From NCBI RefSeq assembly GCF_004359215.1, contig NW_027152062.1:263392-327391 (forward strand): a stretch of DNA of 64,000 bases. The letters run 5' to 3'. This DNA is from Bremia lactucae. Taxonomy: Eukaryota; Oomycota; Peronosporomycetes; Peronosporales; Peronosporaceae. Both the position numbers and the translations under genes were made by a program. The notes under the pieces were generated by a model, which was given only the letters and a program-made list of their open reading frames with translations, was not told the DNA's origin and searched no databases. Within the stretch, counting starts at the first letter, position 1. Each line of letters starts with the position of its first letter. Below are positions 20,982 through 31,046 of this stretch, in pieces.

Positions 20982-23900
20982 CTACACTACTGCTTCAGGA
21001 GCACCGACAGCGATCGTTTTTTCAGAGAAAGCCGAGCGCTTTCGGTTGCGCTTAAGCAGTACAGTGCGATCAATGGGATCATTCTGTGTATTTGACCGCA
21101 TTGTTGGGCGCTGGTCGCCCATAGTGCTGCCAGTATTCAAAACATTTTGCATAAATGACAGTCGCGAGACGCTTGACGTGGCCTGCATGGCAGCATTTAG
21201 TGATTGGACAGAGGATGTAAATGACGGGATTGAAGGTGATGACTGACGCCGTCGGAGCTGCCGTCCGATTGGCACACACTGATGACTTTGATTGCCGAGC
21301 TCGTCATCGTCTTCAATTCGGAGGGCATCCAGCACTTCATCAGTCAACATTGCTCGGTCAAACGCATTAAGTACAAACTGGCGAAGTGCCAGACGGTAGC
21401 TGTACTTTTCTAGCAGCGCGTGTGCACATAGCAAAAGCACCGGCTCTTCAAACAGTTCGGGCTTCGACGAGCGTAGCTTGTTCAGCGATGCATGAGCTTC
21501 CTTTTGAGTAATGTGGTTGCTCAGGTCAGCAATCAATCGCAGCACTTCGCGCCAACCGTTGGGCATTTTGTCACGTCTATGGCTCAAAAGTCGCTGGAGA
21601 GGCGAAGCACGCGGTGTCTGTGTCAATGAGCATCGCATCGAAGGTCCTGAGGAAGGCCACATAAAGAGGGATGTGCAATTCTGCGGCACGGCTATTGAAG
21701 TGCGGGATGTATCGCGCGGCGCATCCCAGCCAAGACGCGCAAGGTGACGGTGTCCAGCCGATGACCGCGCAAGCAAGCCCAAAACAAAAAAACACGTCCC
21801 ACGAATGGATACGAGCGGGGAATCGGTAGCCAGCTTCACGATCATCTCTACAAAGTCGTGTGCATAATGGTTCAACAAGTCGTAGCCACGTGGTGTGGCT
21901 GATACGTGACCTAGTGCCCATAACGCAGCACGTTTTTCAAGCGGAACACTTGCAGCATCACTAAGGCAGAATAAAAATTCAGGTAAATGCCCAGTAGCCT
22001 GAAGAATTTGGCAACCAGCACTTGTTTTTGCCAATTCACCATACAAATGAACTGGCAATGGCACAGTACGGGGACGAATAGGCAGTAGCTGCAGCGTAAA
22101 CTCGACAGATTTAAGCAGAAGACGCTTTACATTACCATTTGAAGTAATTGTTCCAGCCACTGAATCCATTTCAACACGAAAATTCCATACAGCACGCTCG
22201 CCTGGGGCACATAGTGAGCAATGCGGTGCTGTTAAATATTGAGAAGACCGCTGCTCTGGTTGACATGAGCTCCAATCCTTGTTTTCATCTTTTACTGAGT
22301 CGGCTGATGAGATTCCAGTATCAGCGAAGTCTAGCGATGTGGACATTATGGTTTCCGAATTGCGATCCATACTGCCTCCGCCTGAATTAGAGGCCGATCT
22401 TGCGCGAAGCAATTTCTGCTGCGCATCGCTTGAAAGAGCAGAGCTGCCACTGTTTGCAGATCCGCTGGTAGAAACAAAACCTCCGTTGCTCTGGGGAGGC
22501 GGTTTGGTGAAACCCCGCCGATCTACTGGTTGCGTTCCTAGAAAAAGGCAGGCTTGCAGCGTTTGTTGTGAGTTCACCACCACAGGCTGGGCCATATTAC
22601 GCGCATCCACAACAATGCCCTTAACGCGGATAGAATTTATGCGAAGTTCGTCGTCCATGGCAGAGGCTTCATCAGCATCGCGCATTGCACCGTCAATATA
22701 TGTCTCCAAAATGAGGTTCGAAGGAGGGCCACTCCCTGGAGGACCTACAATCTTTACCTCCATATTCCAAGGCATGCGGTACAGCCAATCTAGCCCCCAC
22801 AGGGACCGCTGGCTGCTTCCACCACTAGTAGGCTTCAGGCCGACACTTCCACTACGCTTCGTAGGCACATTTATCGGAATCGGGGTGGGAGCGCACGTTT
22901 GATAATTGGTGGTTGAACTGCTGCTCTGCCCGCGCTCACGACCCGCTGCATCACGATGCAGTCCACGAAATAGCGCGTGCTCGACCGCATGTACATATGA
23001 AATGTGCTTTTCTCGACGCCAGGCGGCAAGTGTACATGGTATCCAATCGCCTGTGTCCCGCAAGAAATTAAGCCCTTCAGCTAGCGATAATGACTTAAGA
23101 AGCAAAGACTCTGCTCGCTGATCCTTAAGCTGAATTAATTTGACAGGTCGCTTTAAAATCATTGCTAATAGGCATGCGGGGGTCTCAGCAGCCTCTTCTA
23201 GAACACTTAGCGCGGCCCTGGCGACTTCCTCTTCCTGAGCGAGCTGGGTCACCAGCGCATCGATACCCCATTTGTCAAAGTCTGCCACCTCTGAGCGCAG
23301 CAGAGCTCGCAACAAGCACGTCGCGTACAAACGTAACGCTTTGGAGCCTTCCGTCATCCACGACTGGAGCAGCTTGCGAGAACTTCCATCAACAGAGTAA
23401 TCCAAATTGGCTAGAATCAGGCGACACAAAAAGTCGTGACCCTTGGTCGTGCCCATGACGTAGAGCCGCTGAAACAAATTCGATTGCTCCATCATTTTTA
23501 GACCCTCCTTGCTCGAACTCATAAGTCCCAAAAGCGTAAAATACTCGCGCAGCATACGCCGCGAGACGTAGTCAGGCGAAAACATGCGCGCTTTAAGCAC
23601 CCCAATATGCGACTCCACAATAGCAGCCTCGGGACGCGCCTCTAGCTCTAACGCAGTCGAAATCTCGGTAAGCAATTGACCACGACGATCTGTTTTCAAG
23701 AATAATAAACCTTCTGGATGATTTAGGAGCAACGTATACATCTGACAAGCTGGGCGCAGATACGGCACGTGATCCGGAATCCAGTACAAGTTGGAGAAAT
23801 AGCCCTTATTGCCCTGATCGCAACGGAAGAAACCTGATAGTCGCTTAAAAAACTTAGTTTTCATGGCTTCCGAAAGCCGCTGAGGATTTGTCAGTGGACC

Positions 23901-25727
23901 TTCAAGCATTTCGGAAATAATATCCCAGTTCCAATTCTTGTAATTTTTGTCCATTAACACGCGCGAGCGATTGTGCAGCATATCTTTGAATGTACTGTCA
24001 TCCATCTGTGAATCCAACGACTGCTTTAGCTCGAGGACCATAAGCTCACGCGACGACAGACTGTCTTTTAATTGCGCTGTCGCGTTCTTTGTGCCACGCT
24101 GTGTTGAAGGAAGAGCAATGGCATAATTTGCAGAGCTACTGCTACTTCCAGTTATACCACCACTACCACTAGACGATGGAAGACGGACCACGCCTACAAT
24201 TTGCTGCAGAGCCAGAAGATTCGAAGGCCGGTTTGTGTCGCGCAATAGCTCCGACGCCAGCTGAACACCGTTGACTCCACTACCACCATAGGAAACCAGC
24301 GATACACCACGCGTGGCAATGCTGCCAGAATTGGCACCTACAGCGTTCGCCAGCTCGCCCAGCATTTCACTCGCTCGTATTGATTTTTCTCGTTGCAATC
24401 GCTCTAACAGACTTTTTGCATGGTCCCCAACAGTCATCGTCGTTGTCGTGGTCGACGATGTAGCTGACACCAATCGCGGAAGTGCGAGCAGTGATGCACA
24501 GTGTTGATCCGGCAGTAAACGCGACGCCATTCGCAAAATATCGGCCAGGAGGTCGATAGCTGGTTCTGCTAATGCTCGAGAACTACCTGTCCCTAGCGTT
24601 ACCAGTGCTTCTAATATGCCACAATGAATCATAGCAACAAGGATAATCGCTGTGTAGGTGTCTAACAAGTTGTGGTTTGCGGCATAGGGTAATTGCTCTG
24701 CACTTGACAAAGTGACGGATAGAGCAGAGGTCTCTGTGACAGCATCAGACGCGGAATTGTAAAAGCTTGTCTTTTTATAGAAAATTTCGCAAATTGTTGA
24801 CAAGACTGCCTTCTGCACGTCCTCACCCACAGGTCGCACTAGCAACTGAATCAGCGATTGCAGTCCCTGAGGATTGCTCGTCAGCACCACCATTCCCGTC
24901 CATGACCGCATCATTGTCACGATAGCATTCCGACTGGCCATCCATCGCTGCCTCCTTTCATTTCCCGCCGGCAAATCCGTATCAGTAAATGGAGCTATTA
25001 GCACTTGGGAGTCTACAAAAGGTTGAATAAACTTGCGGGTAGACGACTCGTTCAAGACAAACAGCAGCGTCATTATAAGCGAATCTGCTAAGTCTTGAAA
25101 CGAAGGTTCAAGGATGGCATCCACCAAAACCTTCGTGCCATTGGCTTCCGCCACGACCTCCACATTCAAAACAGCCAGCTCCCGCAACGTCTCCAAGCAC
25201 ACTCGACGCATATTGTCATCCTTGTGGCCGGCAATGGCTGTTAATGAGGCTACAAGCCCTGTTGGCATCCGCGCCGCGTCAATTTGTATGATTCTTCGCA
25301 CAACTTTTAAAGCCTGAATACGCTCAGCTAAGTATTTTTGCTCGCGTTCCAATGAGCGCACCGCAAAAAGTGGTAGATTAAGGTCCACAAAGTGCTTGAT
25401 ACTGCAACTGCTGCTGATGGCGTAGCGCAGAGCCCTATGCGCACCGGCGCGCGTGGACGTGTCAGAGTCACACACAAGGCGACGCATAGCCTTCATAAGC
25501 CGCTCCATAGGAAACGAGTCCAGTAGCAGTGGATCATTCTTAAGCTCCTGCTCGAGGATTGTATTAGTACATTGTAAAAGACGAGCACACCACAGACTTA
25601 CGTAGCAGATACGGCCGGTGCTATCAAGTTTGGACTTGCGATCGAGATTGCTGCGCTCAATAAGTGTGCAAATAGCAGTTAAGCTGCCAAATCCGCGGGG
25701 GGCAGAGCCCTTTCGTTGCGACGACAT
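20982..25727 (-). CDS. RICTOR: Rictor-like subunit of TOR complex 2
   Basis: Scaffold/specificity subunit of TORC2, which controls AGC kinases, cytoskeleton and growth. An uninterrupted frame encodes 1581 residues, close to the size of animal Rictor. The armadillo-like Rictor_N region is at about residues 60-400 (K-V-V-R-R-I-I-Q-I-D, R-R-V-C-L-E-T-L-R-E-L). Rictor_M is at about 555-690 (L-D-S-Q-M-D-D-S-T-F, K-N-W-N-W-D-I-I-S-E-M-L-E-G-P). Helical repeats with H-D-F-L-C-R-L-I-L-A-N-L-D-Y are near 760. Rictor_V is at about 1250-1320 (E-K-R-A-A-L-W-A-L-G-H-V-S). Low-complexity serine/glycine insertions lie near residue 530 and in the 950-1180 region. No frameshift or stop is seen, in contrast to its surroundings. 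The start is the first ATG after the AT-rich upstream region. Confidence 0.93.
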   Translation of the reverse strand: MSSQRKGSAPRGFGSLTAICTLIERSNLDRKSKLDSTGRICYVSLWCARLLQCTNTILEQELKNDPLLLDSFPMERLMKAMRRLVCDSDTSTRAGAHRALRYAISSSCSIKHFVDLNLPLFAVRSLEREQKYLAERIQALKVVRRIIQIDAARMPTGLVASLTAIAGHKDDNMRRVCLETLRELAVLNVEVVAEANGTKVLVDAILEPSFQDLADSLIMTLLFVLNESSTRKFIQPFVDSQVLIAPFTDTDLPAGNERRQRWMASRNAIVTMMRSWTGMVVLTSNPQGLQSLIQLLVRPVGEDVQKAVLSTICEIFYKKTSFYNSASDAVTETSALSVTLSSAEQLPYAANHNLLDTYTAIILVAMIHCGILEALVTLGTGSSRALAEPAIDLLADILRMASRLLPDQHCASLLALPRLVSATSSTTTTTMTVGDHAKSLLERLQREKSIRASEMLGELANAVGANSGSIATRGVSLVSYGGSGVNGVQLASELLRDTNRPSNLLALQQIVGVVRLPSSSGSGGITGSSSSSANYAIALPSTQRGTKNATAQLKDSLSSRELMVLELKQSLDSQMDDSTFKDMLHNRSRVLMDKNYKNWNWDIISEMLEGPLTNPQRLSEAMKTKFFKRLSGFFRCDQGNKGYFSNLYWIPDHVPYLRPACQMYTLLLNHPEGLLFLKTDRRGQLLTEISTALELEARPEAAIVESHIGVLKARMFSPDYVSRRMLREYFTLLGLMSSSKEGLKMMEQSNLFQRLYVMGTTKGHDFLCRLILANLDYSVDGSSRKLLQSWMTEGSKALRLYATCLLRALLRSEVADFDKWGIDALVTQLAQEEEVARAALSVLEEAAETPACLLAMILKRPVKLIQLKDQRAESLLLKSLSLAEGLNFLRDTGDWIPCTLAAWRREKHISYVHAVEHALFRGLHRDAAGRERGQSSSSTTNYQTCAPTPIPINVPTKRSGSVGLKPTSGGSSQRSLWGLDWLYRMPWNMEVKIVGPPGSGPPSNLILETYIDGAMRDADEASAMDDELRINSIRVKGIVVDARNMAQPVVVNSQQTLQACLFLGTQPVDRRGFTKPPPQSNGGFVSTSGSANSGSSALSSDAQQKLLRARSASNSGGGSMDRNSETIMSTSLDFADTGISSADSVKDENKDWSSCQPEQRSSQYLTAPHCSLCAPGERAVWNFRVEMDSVAGTITSNGNVKRLLLKSVEFTLQLLPIRPRTVPLPVHLYGELAKTSAGCQILQATGHLPEFLFCLSDAASVPLEKRAALWALGHVSATPRGYDLLNHYAHDFVEMIVKLATDSPLVSIRGTCFFVLGLLARSSAGHRHLARLGWDAPRDTSRTSIAVPQNCTSLFMWPSSGPSMRCSLTQTPRASPLQRLLSHRRDKMPNGWREVLRLIADLSNHITQKEAHASLNKLRSSKPELFEEPVLLLCAHALLEKYSYRLALRQFVLNAFDRAMLTDEVLDALRIEDDDELGNQSHQCVPIGRQLRRRQSSPSIPSFTSSVQSLNAAMQATSSVSRLSFMQNVLNTGSTMGDQRPTMRSNTQNDPIDRTVLLKRNRKRSAFSEKTIAVGAPEAVV

Positions 25728-25782
25728 CCGGACTTGAAAAATATAGCTATACTTGTGCGGACAAATCTTTTGCGCTAATGTG

Positions 25783-25790
25783 TTTTATAT
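25783..25790 (-). promoter_or_regulatory. TATA-like motif upstream of RICTOR
   Basis: ATATAAAA on the minus strand, about 55-63 bp before the RICTOR ATG. It is a plausible core promoter element only by position and sequence. Confidence 0.25.
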
Positions 25791-25799
25791 GCTCTACAA

Positions 25800-26351
25800 T
25801 TATTAAAAATATTAGGTTGGCCGCGTAATATTTTCAGTAAGAGTCAAACAACTTGCAATCTTTTGGATGTGACCTAAAAAGGAACAAAAGTTTAATAATA
25901 AATATCTAAGCACTTAATTTTCACATCACCATAACATTTACCATGATTTCTCTTCAGATTACGGGAAATATGTATAAATATTATTTTCTATAGGAGAAAA
26001 AATAAATATCATTTTCTATGAGGAAAATATTGAAGAAGATTAAAATTAGGAAGCTACTACAGGTGTACCGTTACATAAATATTATTCCTATAAGAGAAAT
26101 AATATTTTATATTTCCTTTAAGAGGAAAGAAATAAGAAAGTAAAAATTTAGGGAGCCGGTATAGCCCCCTTTTTGGTATACCCACACCCCGTCCCCGTCT
26201 GTATTGAATAAAGACGTCATATAAAATATGTTCGCTGTATGGTCATTCCACTGCATCAGAAATCAAAAGTTTTTCCTTTACAATCGGCTATAGACCCCGC
26301 CCTCAAATTACATTTGGGAACCAATATAGCCAAACCCCTTAATTATCTATT
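25800..26351. other. Upstream region of RICTOR with LTR1A scraps
   Basis: Two short matches to the LTR1A start are seen in plus orientation: about 25968-26040 and 26062-26150 (GGTGTACCGTTACATAAATA then ATTCCTATAAGAG). The part at 26150-26350 is CCCC-rich and unassigned. No gene is apparent, so RICTOR's upstream region is transposon-derived beyond about 240 bp. Confidence 0.55.
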
Positions 26352-27355
26352 TCTGTATTTATGAGAGTACTCTCACTAATGAGGAGAACGACATCTCCGC
26401 AGTGCGCACCGATTGCACTAAAGACAAAATCAAAACCGATTCAGCACGAGAATTCCTGCTGGCTAGAGAAGCAGTGGTCTGTTTCGTAGAGGATTCCATC
26501 GTTGAAACAATGAACCGACAGAAACGGAACTCTGACAAAAATGGAACAGCAAACATTCTTTGATTTAATGTTAATGATCTAGTCCTACTGTCTACGATAA
26601 ACCTACCAAAACATGTAGTGACGAATGTGGGCAGTAATAAAGCACCCAGGAATATCGGCCCGTTTTGTGTACTACGTCGCCAAGGCAATGCGTACACGAT
26701 CGAGCTGCCTCGTAGGATTCGTACGCATCCTACGTTTTATGTCGGGCGTCTCCGCCCGTATCATCAGCACGAGGCTTCTTCCGATTCCGAATCACCCCGG
26801 AACGTTCTAAGGCGTCTGCCAAAGCCTGATGGTCCAGAGCTAAAGCATGGTCGTCTCGGGGTAGAGTCTGGTTCTCACGAATCAGACGTTCCACTATATC
26901 CTCCAAGAATGAGATTTTTTGACAAGCTGTCACCAGCTCGTTTTGAAGGGACTGATGTGTCCTTCCATTCGCAAGTTGATCAACCGCAACATGCGCACAG
27001 TTTTTCAACTGTTCGCGGAGAACACAGTCTGCGTCGTCACTAAGTCGCGACGACGGTATCGCTTTTGATCATTGTCCTCATGTAAATATTGGAGGACATT
27101 ATTCAAGGCACGATTTTTGACCCGATTTCGGCGAATGAGGCGGATCCAATTTTTCCTGCCACTCCACATGCATTGACGGATTCGAGTGGTGAGAAGCGTT
27201 TTCTAGTTGAGCGCTTCTTGAACCACTGTAAGGTGAAAGGGGTTCGAACTAGACATCTCGTTTGATAGTGAAGATACACCTTCGCATGATAGTTGGGAAT
27301 CCCTTTCCAACTGATGATGGACGTTCCGAGTCTCGTTCGACAGTACGACGAGAAC
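26352..27355 (+). pseudogene. Family 1A integrase C-terminal part and chromodomain
   Basis: The integrase extension (L-L-A-R-E-A-V-V type) is at 26440-26520. The C-terminal domain with I-G-P-F and A-Y-T-I-E-L-P-R-R-I-R-T-H-P-T-F-Y-V-G-R lies at about 26660-26760. A linker is open to 27043. The chromodomain is at 27170-27355 (E-K-R-F-L-V-E-R-F-L-N-H, then a frame change). Everything 5' of this is missing. It is one of the clearer C-termini of the family. Confidence 0.8.
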
Positions 27356-28025
27356 TATCATCTTCATCAGAGAGTCCATCATAGAACAAGTGCTTTCTGC
27401 GCTCGTAAAACAATTGAAGTTTCTCAATCCCTCCGCGCATCTCAGAAGAGATAAACTTCCTCCAATAAAATTCCTTAAGAGAGTATGCCGCCCTAAGGGC
27501 ATGACCTACATCCTTAACACAGCATGGGCATGAGTCCCCCATGAGAGGCAAGGTAACCCTGCCTCTCTAGTAAACGGTGCAGCTGTAGCATGCACCGACT
27601 ACGGCCCGTTTTCGAACCGTTCACAGAAAGCATCCAGTCTATCAAGCCCGACTTCGCGGCCTATGCTTTCCATATTCTGTACAAATGCTTCTTAAGCTTG
27701 AAACAAAGGAGTGACATCCTTTGTCCGCTTACACGTGTATCACCGATGCCGGAAAAGGCATCGATGAAGAATTTCATTTCGTCGAATAACGGAATATGGT
27801 ACCGTTCTTTGGTCATACTAGACCAACGAGTTAGGTTGCCCTTAGATGGCAACCAAGGCTTCTTTTCGAGAGCAAACCGCAAAACACTGCGGTCCCTCTC
27901 CCGTTGGCTCATGTTAACGTAAACGCTAACATTACTCCCGGAATGATCCTTAGAATCACTCCGTCCCTAGTGATGCATACTGATATCGCCAGAGTCATCG
28001 GCGACCATGGAGTCATTGTAAGATG
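26730..28025 (-). pseudogene. aORF1, best-preserved family 1A copy
   Basis: Opposite to pol. From the right: an acidic N-terminal stretch upstream of 27912, then Q-R-E-R-D-R-S-V-L-R-F-A-L-E-K-K-P-W-L-P (27910-27855), I-P-L-F-D-E-M-K-F-F-I-D-A-F-S-G (27800-27750), a basic helix ending Y-R-I-W-K-A, G-D-S-C-P-C-C-V-K-D (27540-27505) and S-S-E-M-R-G-G-I-E-K-L-Q-L-F-Y (27446-27402). The last part is a coiled-coil-like tail (L-E-D-I-V-E-R-L-I-R-E-N, about 26905-26870) that lies antisense to the integrase linker. The CPCC suggests a possible metal site (inference). Several frame breaks. No known family recognised. Confidence 0.6.
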
Positions 28026-28307
28026 ACTACGTATTGACTTTGTTATATTATTAACTAACTATATATGGCGCCTACTTGCGCACCGCACAATCCTGTTTTG
28101 TGACGATTGTTTGAACTAAAATCAACCAATCATACAACTGATGTCTTATTGCGTCAGTATTACTAAATTTGGTACTATCGGAACTATTAAGACCAAAATA
28201 AGAAAGATAAAATTTTTGAACTTCTTTATTTATTTCATCTCATAGGATATAATATTAATTATTCCTCTTATAGAAAATAATATTATGTAATGGGACACCC
28301 CGTTACA
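28026..28307 (-). repeat. LTR1A first half, inverted
   Basis: The LTR1A start hairpin (TGTAATGGGACACCCCGTTACA read on plus, 28286-28307) is at the right and the sequence runs leftward as far as the region after the A-T-A-G-T-T-A-G-T-T-A motif. The element's pol is on the plus strand, so its 3' LTR should run rightward; this half is therefore flipped. Confidence 0.65.
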
Positions 28308-28329
28308 TCACCCCGTTATATCTACGGCT

Positions 28330-28619
28330 TCTCACGTGACGACCAAAGAGGTGACGACGAAGTTGTTTGACACATCGTAAGACCCTAGTAGATAAAATAT
28401 CGTTACGTAGGTACTTAATATATTAATATATTAATATAGTAATACAGTTTTACATTTTCTCTATTCTTAAGCGTTAAAATTTACCTTAAGTAGCGAAGAC
28501 TCTTAGCAACTTTCCTCTGCACGTCGTGTACGCGAAGAAGTCGAGGCGCCCCACTTCAGTGTAATCAGTTTAGGTTGACTAGGACTGTTATCAGTACTAG
28601 CAAAGGGTGTACCGTTACG
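28330..28619 (+). repeat. LTR1A second half, normal orientation
   Basis: Matches the latter half of LTR1A in plus orientation (TACAGTTTTACATTTTCT, GCACGTCGTGTACG, TCAGTACTAG) and ends GGGTGTACCGTTACG at about 28619. Together with 28026-28307 it makes a whole LTR with its first half inverted. Confidence 0.65.
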
Positions 28620-28888
28620 TCATGTGTCATTACGCTATTTTTTGTGGATAGGTCAACAACTTTATTCTCTTGAGCTTAGTATGTCAAATTTTTCGAAGCC
28701 TGCCGAACTTTCTCAACTGTAGTGCATTTGTCTTAATAAACTGCGTTTCTTCCAAACTAGTTGTAACATTTTGAAATGCTTCTAAATATAATCTTCATTT
28801 ATGTAACGGGGTTTCTCGTCACTAAATTTCATTACCTATGAGAGTAAAATAAAGGAGAATGAATTTGTATCTCACATTTCCAAAATCA
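28620..28888. other. Unassigned, with a short LTR1-like start
   Basis: Mostly unrecognised AT-rich DNA. ATGTAACGGGGTTTCTCGTCAC at 28801 followed by CATTACCTATGAGAG resembles an LTR1 start on the plus strand, about 70 bp long. Confidence 0.4.
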
Positions 28889-30215
28889 CCGTACATTGTA
28901 ATATTGTAGCAGCCATCCCATGCTCCGTCACAACCTCTGCCTATTCCGGCAGATTGTTGAGAATTTAAATCAATGGACTTCGTTTACGAATTTTCTCAAA
29001 GACGCTCACAAGAATCATAATGGCATTCTTATAAAATAATATTTGTGTGAGTGTAGATCATTTCAGCAATATGGTAGGAGGGACTAGCTCGAGCAAAGAC
29101 CGATTTGGCTTTTCAAAATCATACATTGACTCACCCGTCAATGTGAAAGATACTGATGCTGATCTAATCAACATCAGAGAAGGTAAATTCAGTAATAGCA
29201 AAGAGACTATTGCTGACTATGATAATAACAATGCTGATATATTTTCAGCATCGACTATGATTGTACCGGTTAGAGCAATAAAGCTCTCACAATTGAGGAG
29301 AATGATAAATCCGCAGGTGCACCGGGCTTATAAAAAAATTAGATTCAGCAGGTTAATTCCTGCTTGCTCGAGAAGCAGTGTTCCGCTTCGTGCAGGATTC
29401 CATCGTTTATGCGGTGGACAGACAGAAATGAAACGCTGACCACAATATGAGGGCAAACGTTCTTTTGTAAGAATTAAGCGTTCAAATCCTACTGTCTACG
29501 GAATATTTAACTTAGCATGTAGTTACGAATGTGGACAGTAATAAATTCCTGCCCATATATATCGGCCGTTGCACCCCCACGGCAGTGAATACACATTCGA
29601 GCTACCCCGTAGCATGCGATCGCATCCTACGTTTATCTACAAACGTCTTCGCTCGTACTACCAGTATGAGGCTTCTGCCGGTTGCAAATCATACCGGAAC
29701 GTTCCAAAGCAACCGCGACAGGCTGATGGTCTCGGGTTAAAGGCTGTTGTTTCGGGCCAGACGTTTAATTCATCCTTCAAGGATTCGTTTTCATGGCGAG
29801 CCGTCGCAAGCTCGTTGAGAAGGACCGTTCGTTAGACAATTGCTCGACCGCAATCTTCGCTCGGTATTTTAACCGAAAGATGCAAATACTATTTACTATC
29901 GTCTGTAAGTCATGACGACAGTAGCGCTCATTATCCACGTCCTCCCGTAATCGCCTGAGGACGCTACTGAGATAATGACGACAAATAGTCCGGGCTGGAC
30001 TAGTAAGTCGGACCCCGTTTACTATCCTCCTCCACATCCATTGATGGACTCGAATGGTTAAAAGCGCTTTCTAGTTGAGCGCTTCTTGAACCACCGCGAC
30101 GTGAGAGAAGTTCGAACGAGTTATCTTTTTAACTGGCAAGGTATTCGACCTCATGTGATAGTTGGGAGCCGCGCTCCCAAATAAACATTCGTTCAGGGTC
30201 TCATAAATTGATATG
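28889..30215 (+). pseudogene. Family 1A integrase remnants and chromodomain
   Basis: An integrase core fragment (L-F-R-Q...D-A-H-K-N, D-H-F-S-N-M-V) is at 28915-29075. It is fused to the post-core extension (I-N-I-R-E-G-K-F-S-N-S) at 29150-29440, so the D-D-E region is deleted. The C-terminal domain (Y-T-F-E-L-P-R-S-M-R-S-H-P-T-F) is at 29569-29700. The chromodomain (K-R-F-L-V-E-R-F-L-N-H-R-D-V, R-T-S-Y-L-F) is at 30055-30215. This is the pol end of the element whose 3' LTR is at 31047. Confidence 0.75.
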
Positions 30216-30926
30216 ACGAGGCCCGTCCTTTAATTTACAAGGGCAAACGGCAAAGGAGCGCTTTGCGCCCTCGAATTAGGGATTGCAATTATTAAACTAA
30301 TCGCGCATCTCGAAAGAGAGACACCCCCTGCAATGACGATCCGTTAGGGGCACGCTTCCCTAGGGGCATGGACTGCGTCCTTAATGCTGTAGGGACATGA
30401 GTCTTCCCACAAGAAGCAAAGCATATCGGCATCTCTAGACAGACTGTACGACTTATAGCGGAGCCACGCCTCGCGGTCGACTCTTTGTGCATTCTGTACG
30501 AACGTATCTTAAGCTTGTAACAAGGGATTCAAATCCTTTGATCGCTTGCCGCAGTAACATCGATGATAAAAAGGCATCGTTGAAGAATTCGCGTTCTTTC
30601 TCATCAGGCCTGTGAGGTCTGGAAAAGTCGGACAACGAAATATTGTTTCGTTCGTTGGTAATTCTAGACGAACAAATTAGGTTGCCCTTACCGGGCAGCT
30701 AAGGCTATTCGGGGAGCGGCACGCAACGAATTGCGGCCTCTTACCCTTTAACTAACGCTAGCATTTGAGCTAACATTCCTTCGAAATGATATTTACGATC
30801 ACTTCGTTCCTGGTGATGCATGTTGACATTACCAGCATCGTCTGCATTTTTGGAGTCATCACACACTTAGTCGTGCAGCTGCTGAGTAAGCTGCTTTAGA
30901 GGCGCCCGCATGGACTTACTAATTAT
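29777..30926 (-). pseudogene. aORF1 copy with lost start codon
   Basis: Alignment with the copy starting at 47149 puts the start at 30926, where the codon is now ATA (then I-S-K-S-M-R-A against A-N-E-S-M-R-S). It continues with L-A-Q-M-L-A-L-V-K-G, then G-N-L-I-C-S-S-R-I-T-N-E-R (about 30690), D-E-K-E-R-E-F-F-N-D-A-F (about 30610-30575), a decayed E-D-S-C-P-Y-S-I-K-D (about 30400) and F-E-M-R-D (30317-30300). It then runs antisense to chromodomain and linker. Stops are frequent. Confidence 0.55.
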
Positions 30927-31046
30927 GCGATAAGTTGATTGCAAATGTGTTTGCAAATAAACAAGTGCTGTCTCCGCAGAGACACGCAATAGTACTCTCT
31001 GTAAGTTTATATCAGTCACTATAAGGACTGATAGTTAAGGGGTTGG

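Noticed and set aside
22279..22902. 207-codon plus-strand ORF
   Set aside because: Lies entirely antisense to the intact RICTOR coding region and has no domain; a shadow of a long, well-preserved gene.
26150..26350. Second MITE
   Set aside because: Weakly mirrored CCCC-rich ends but no convincing inverted repeat or target duplication.
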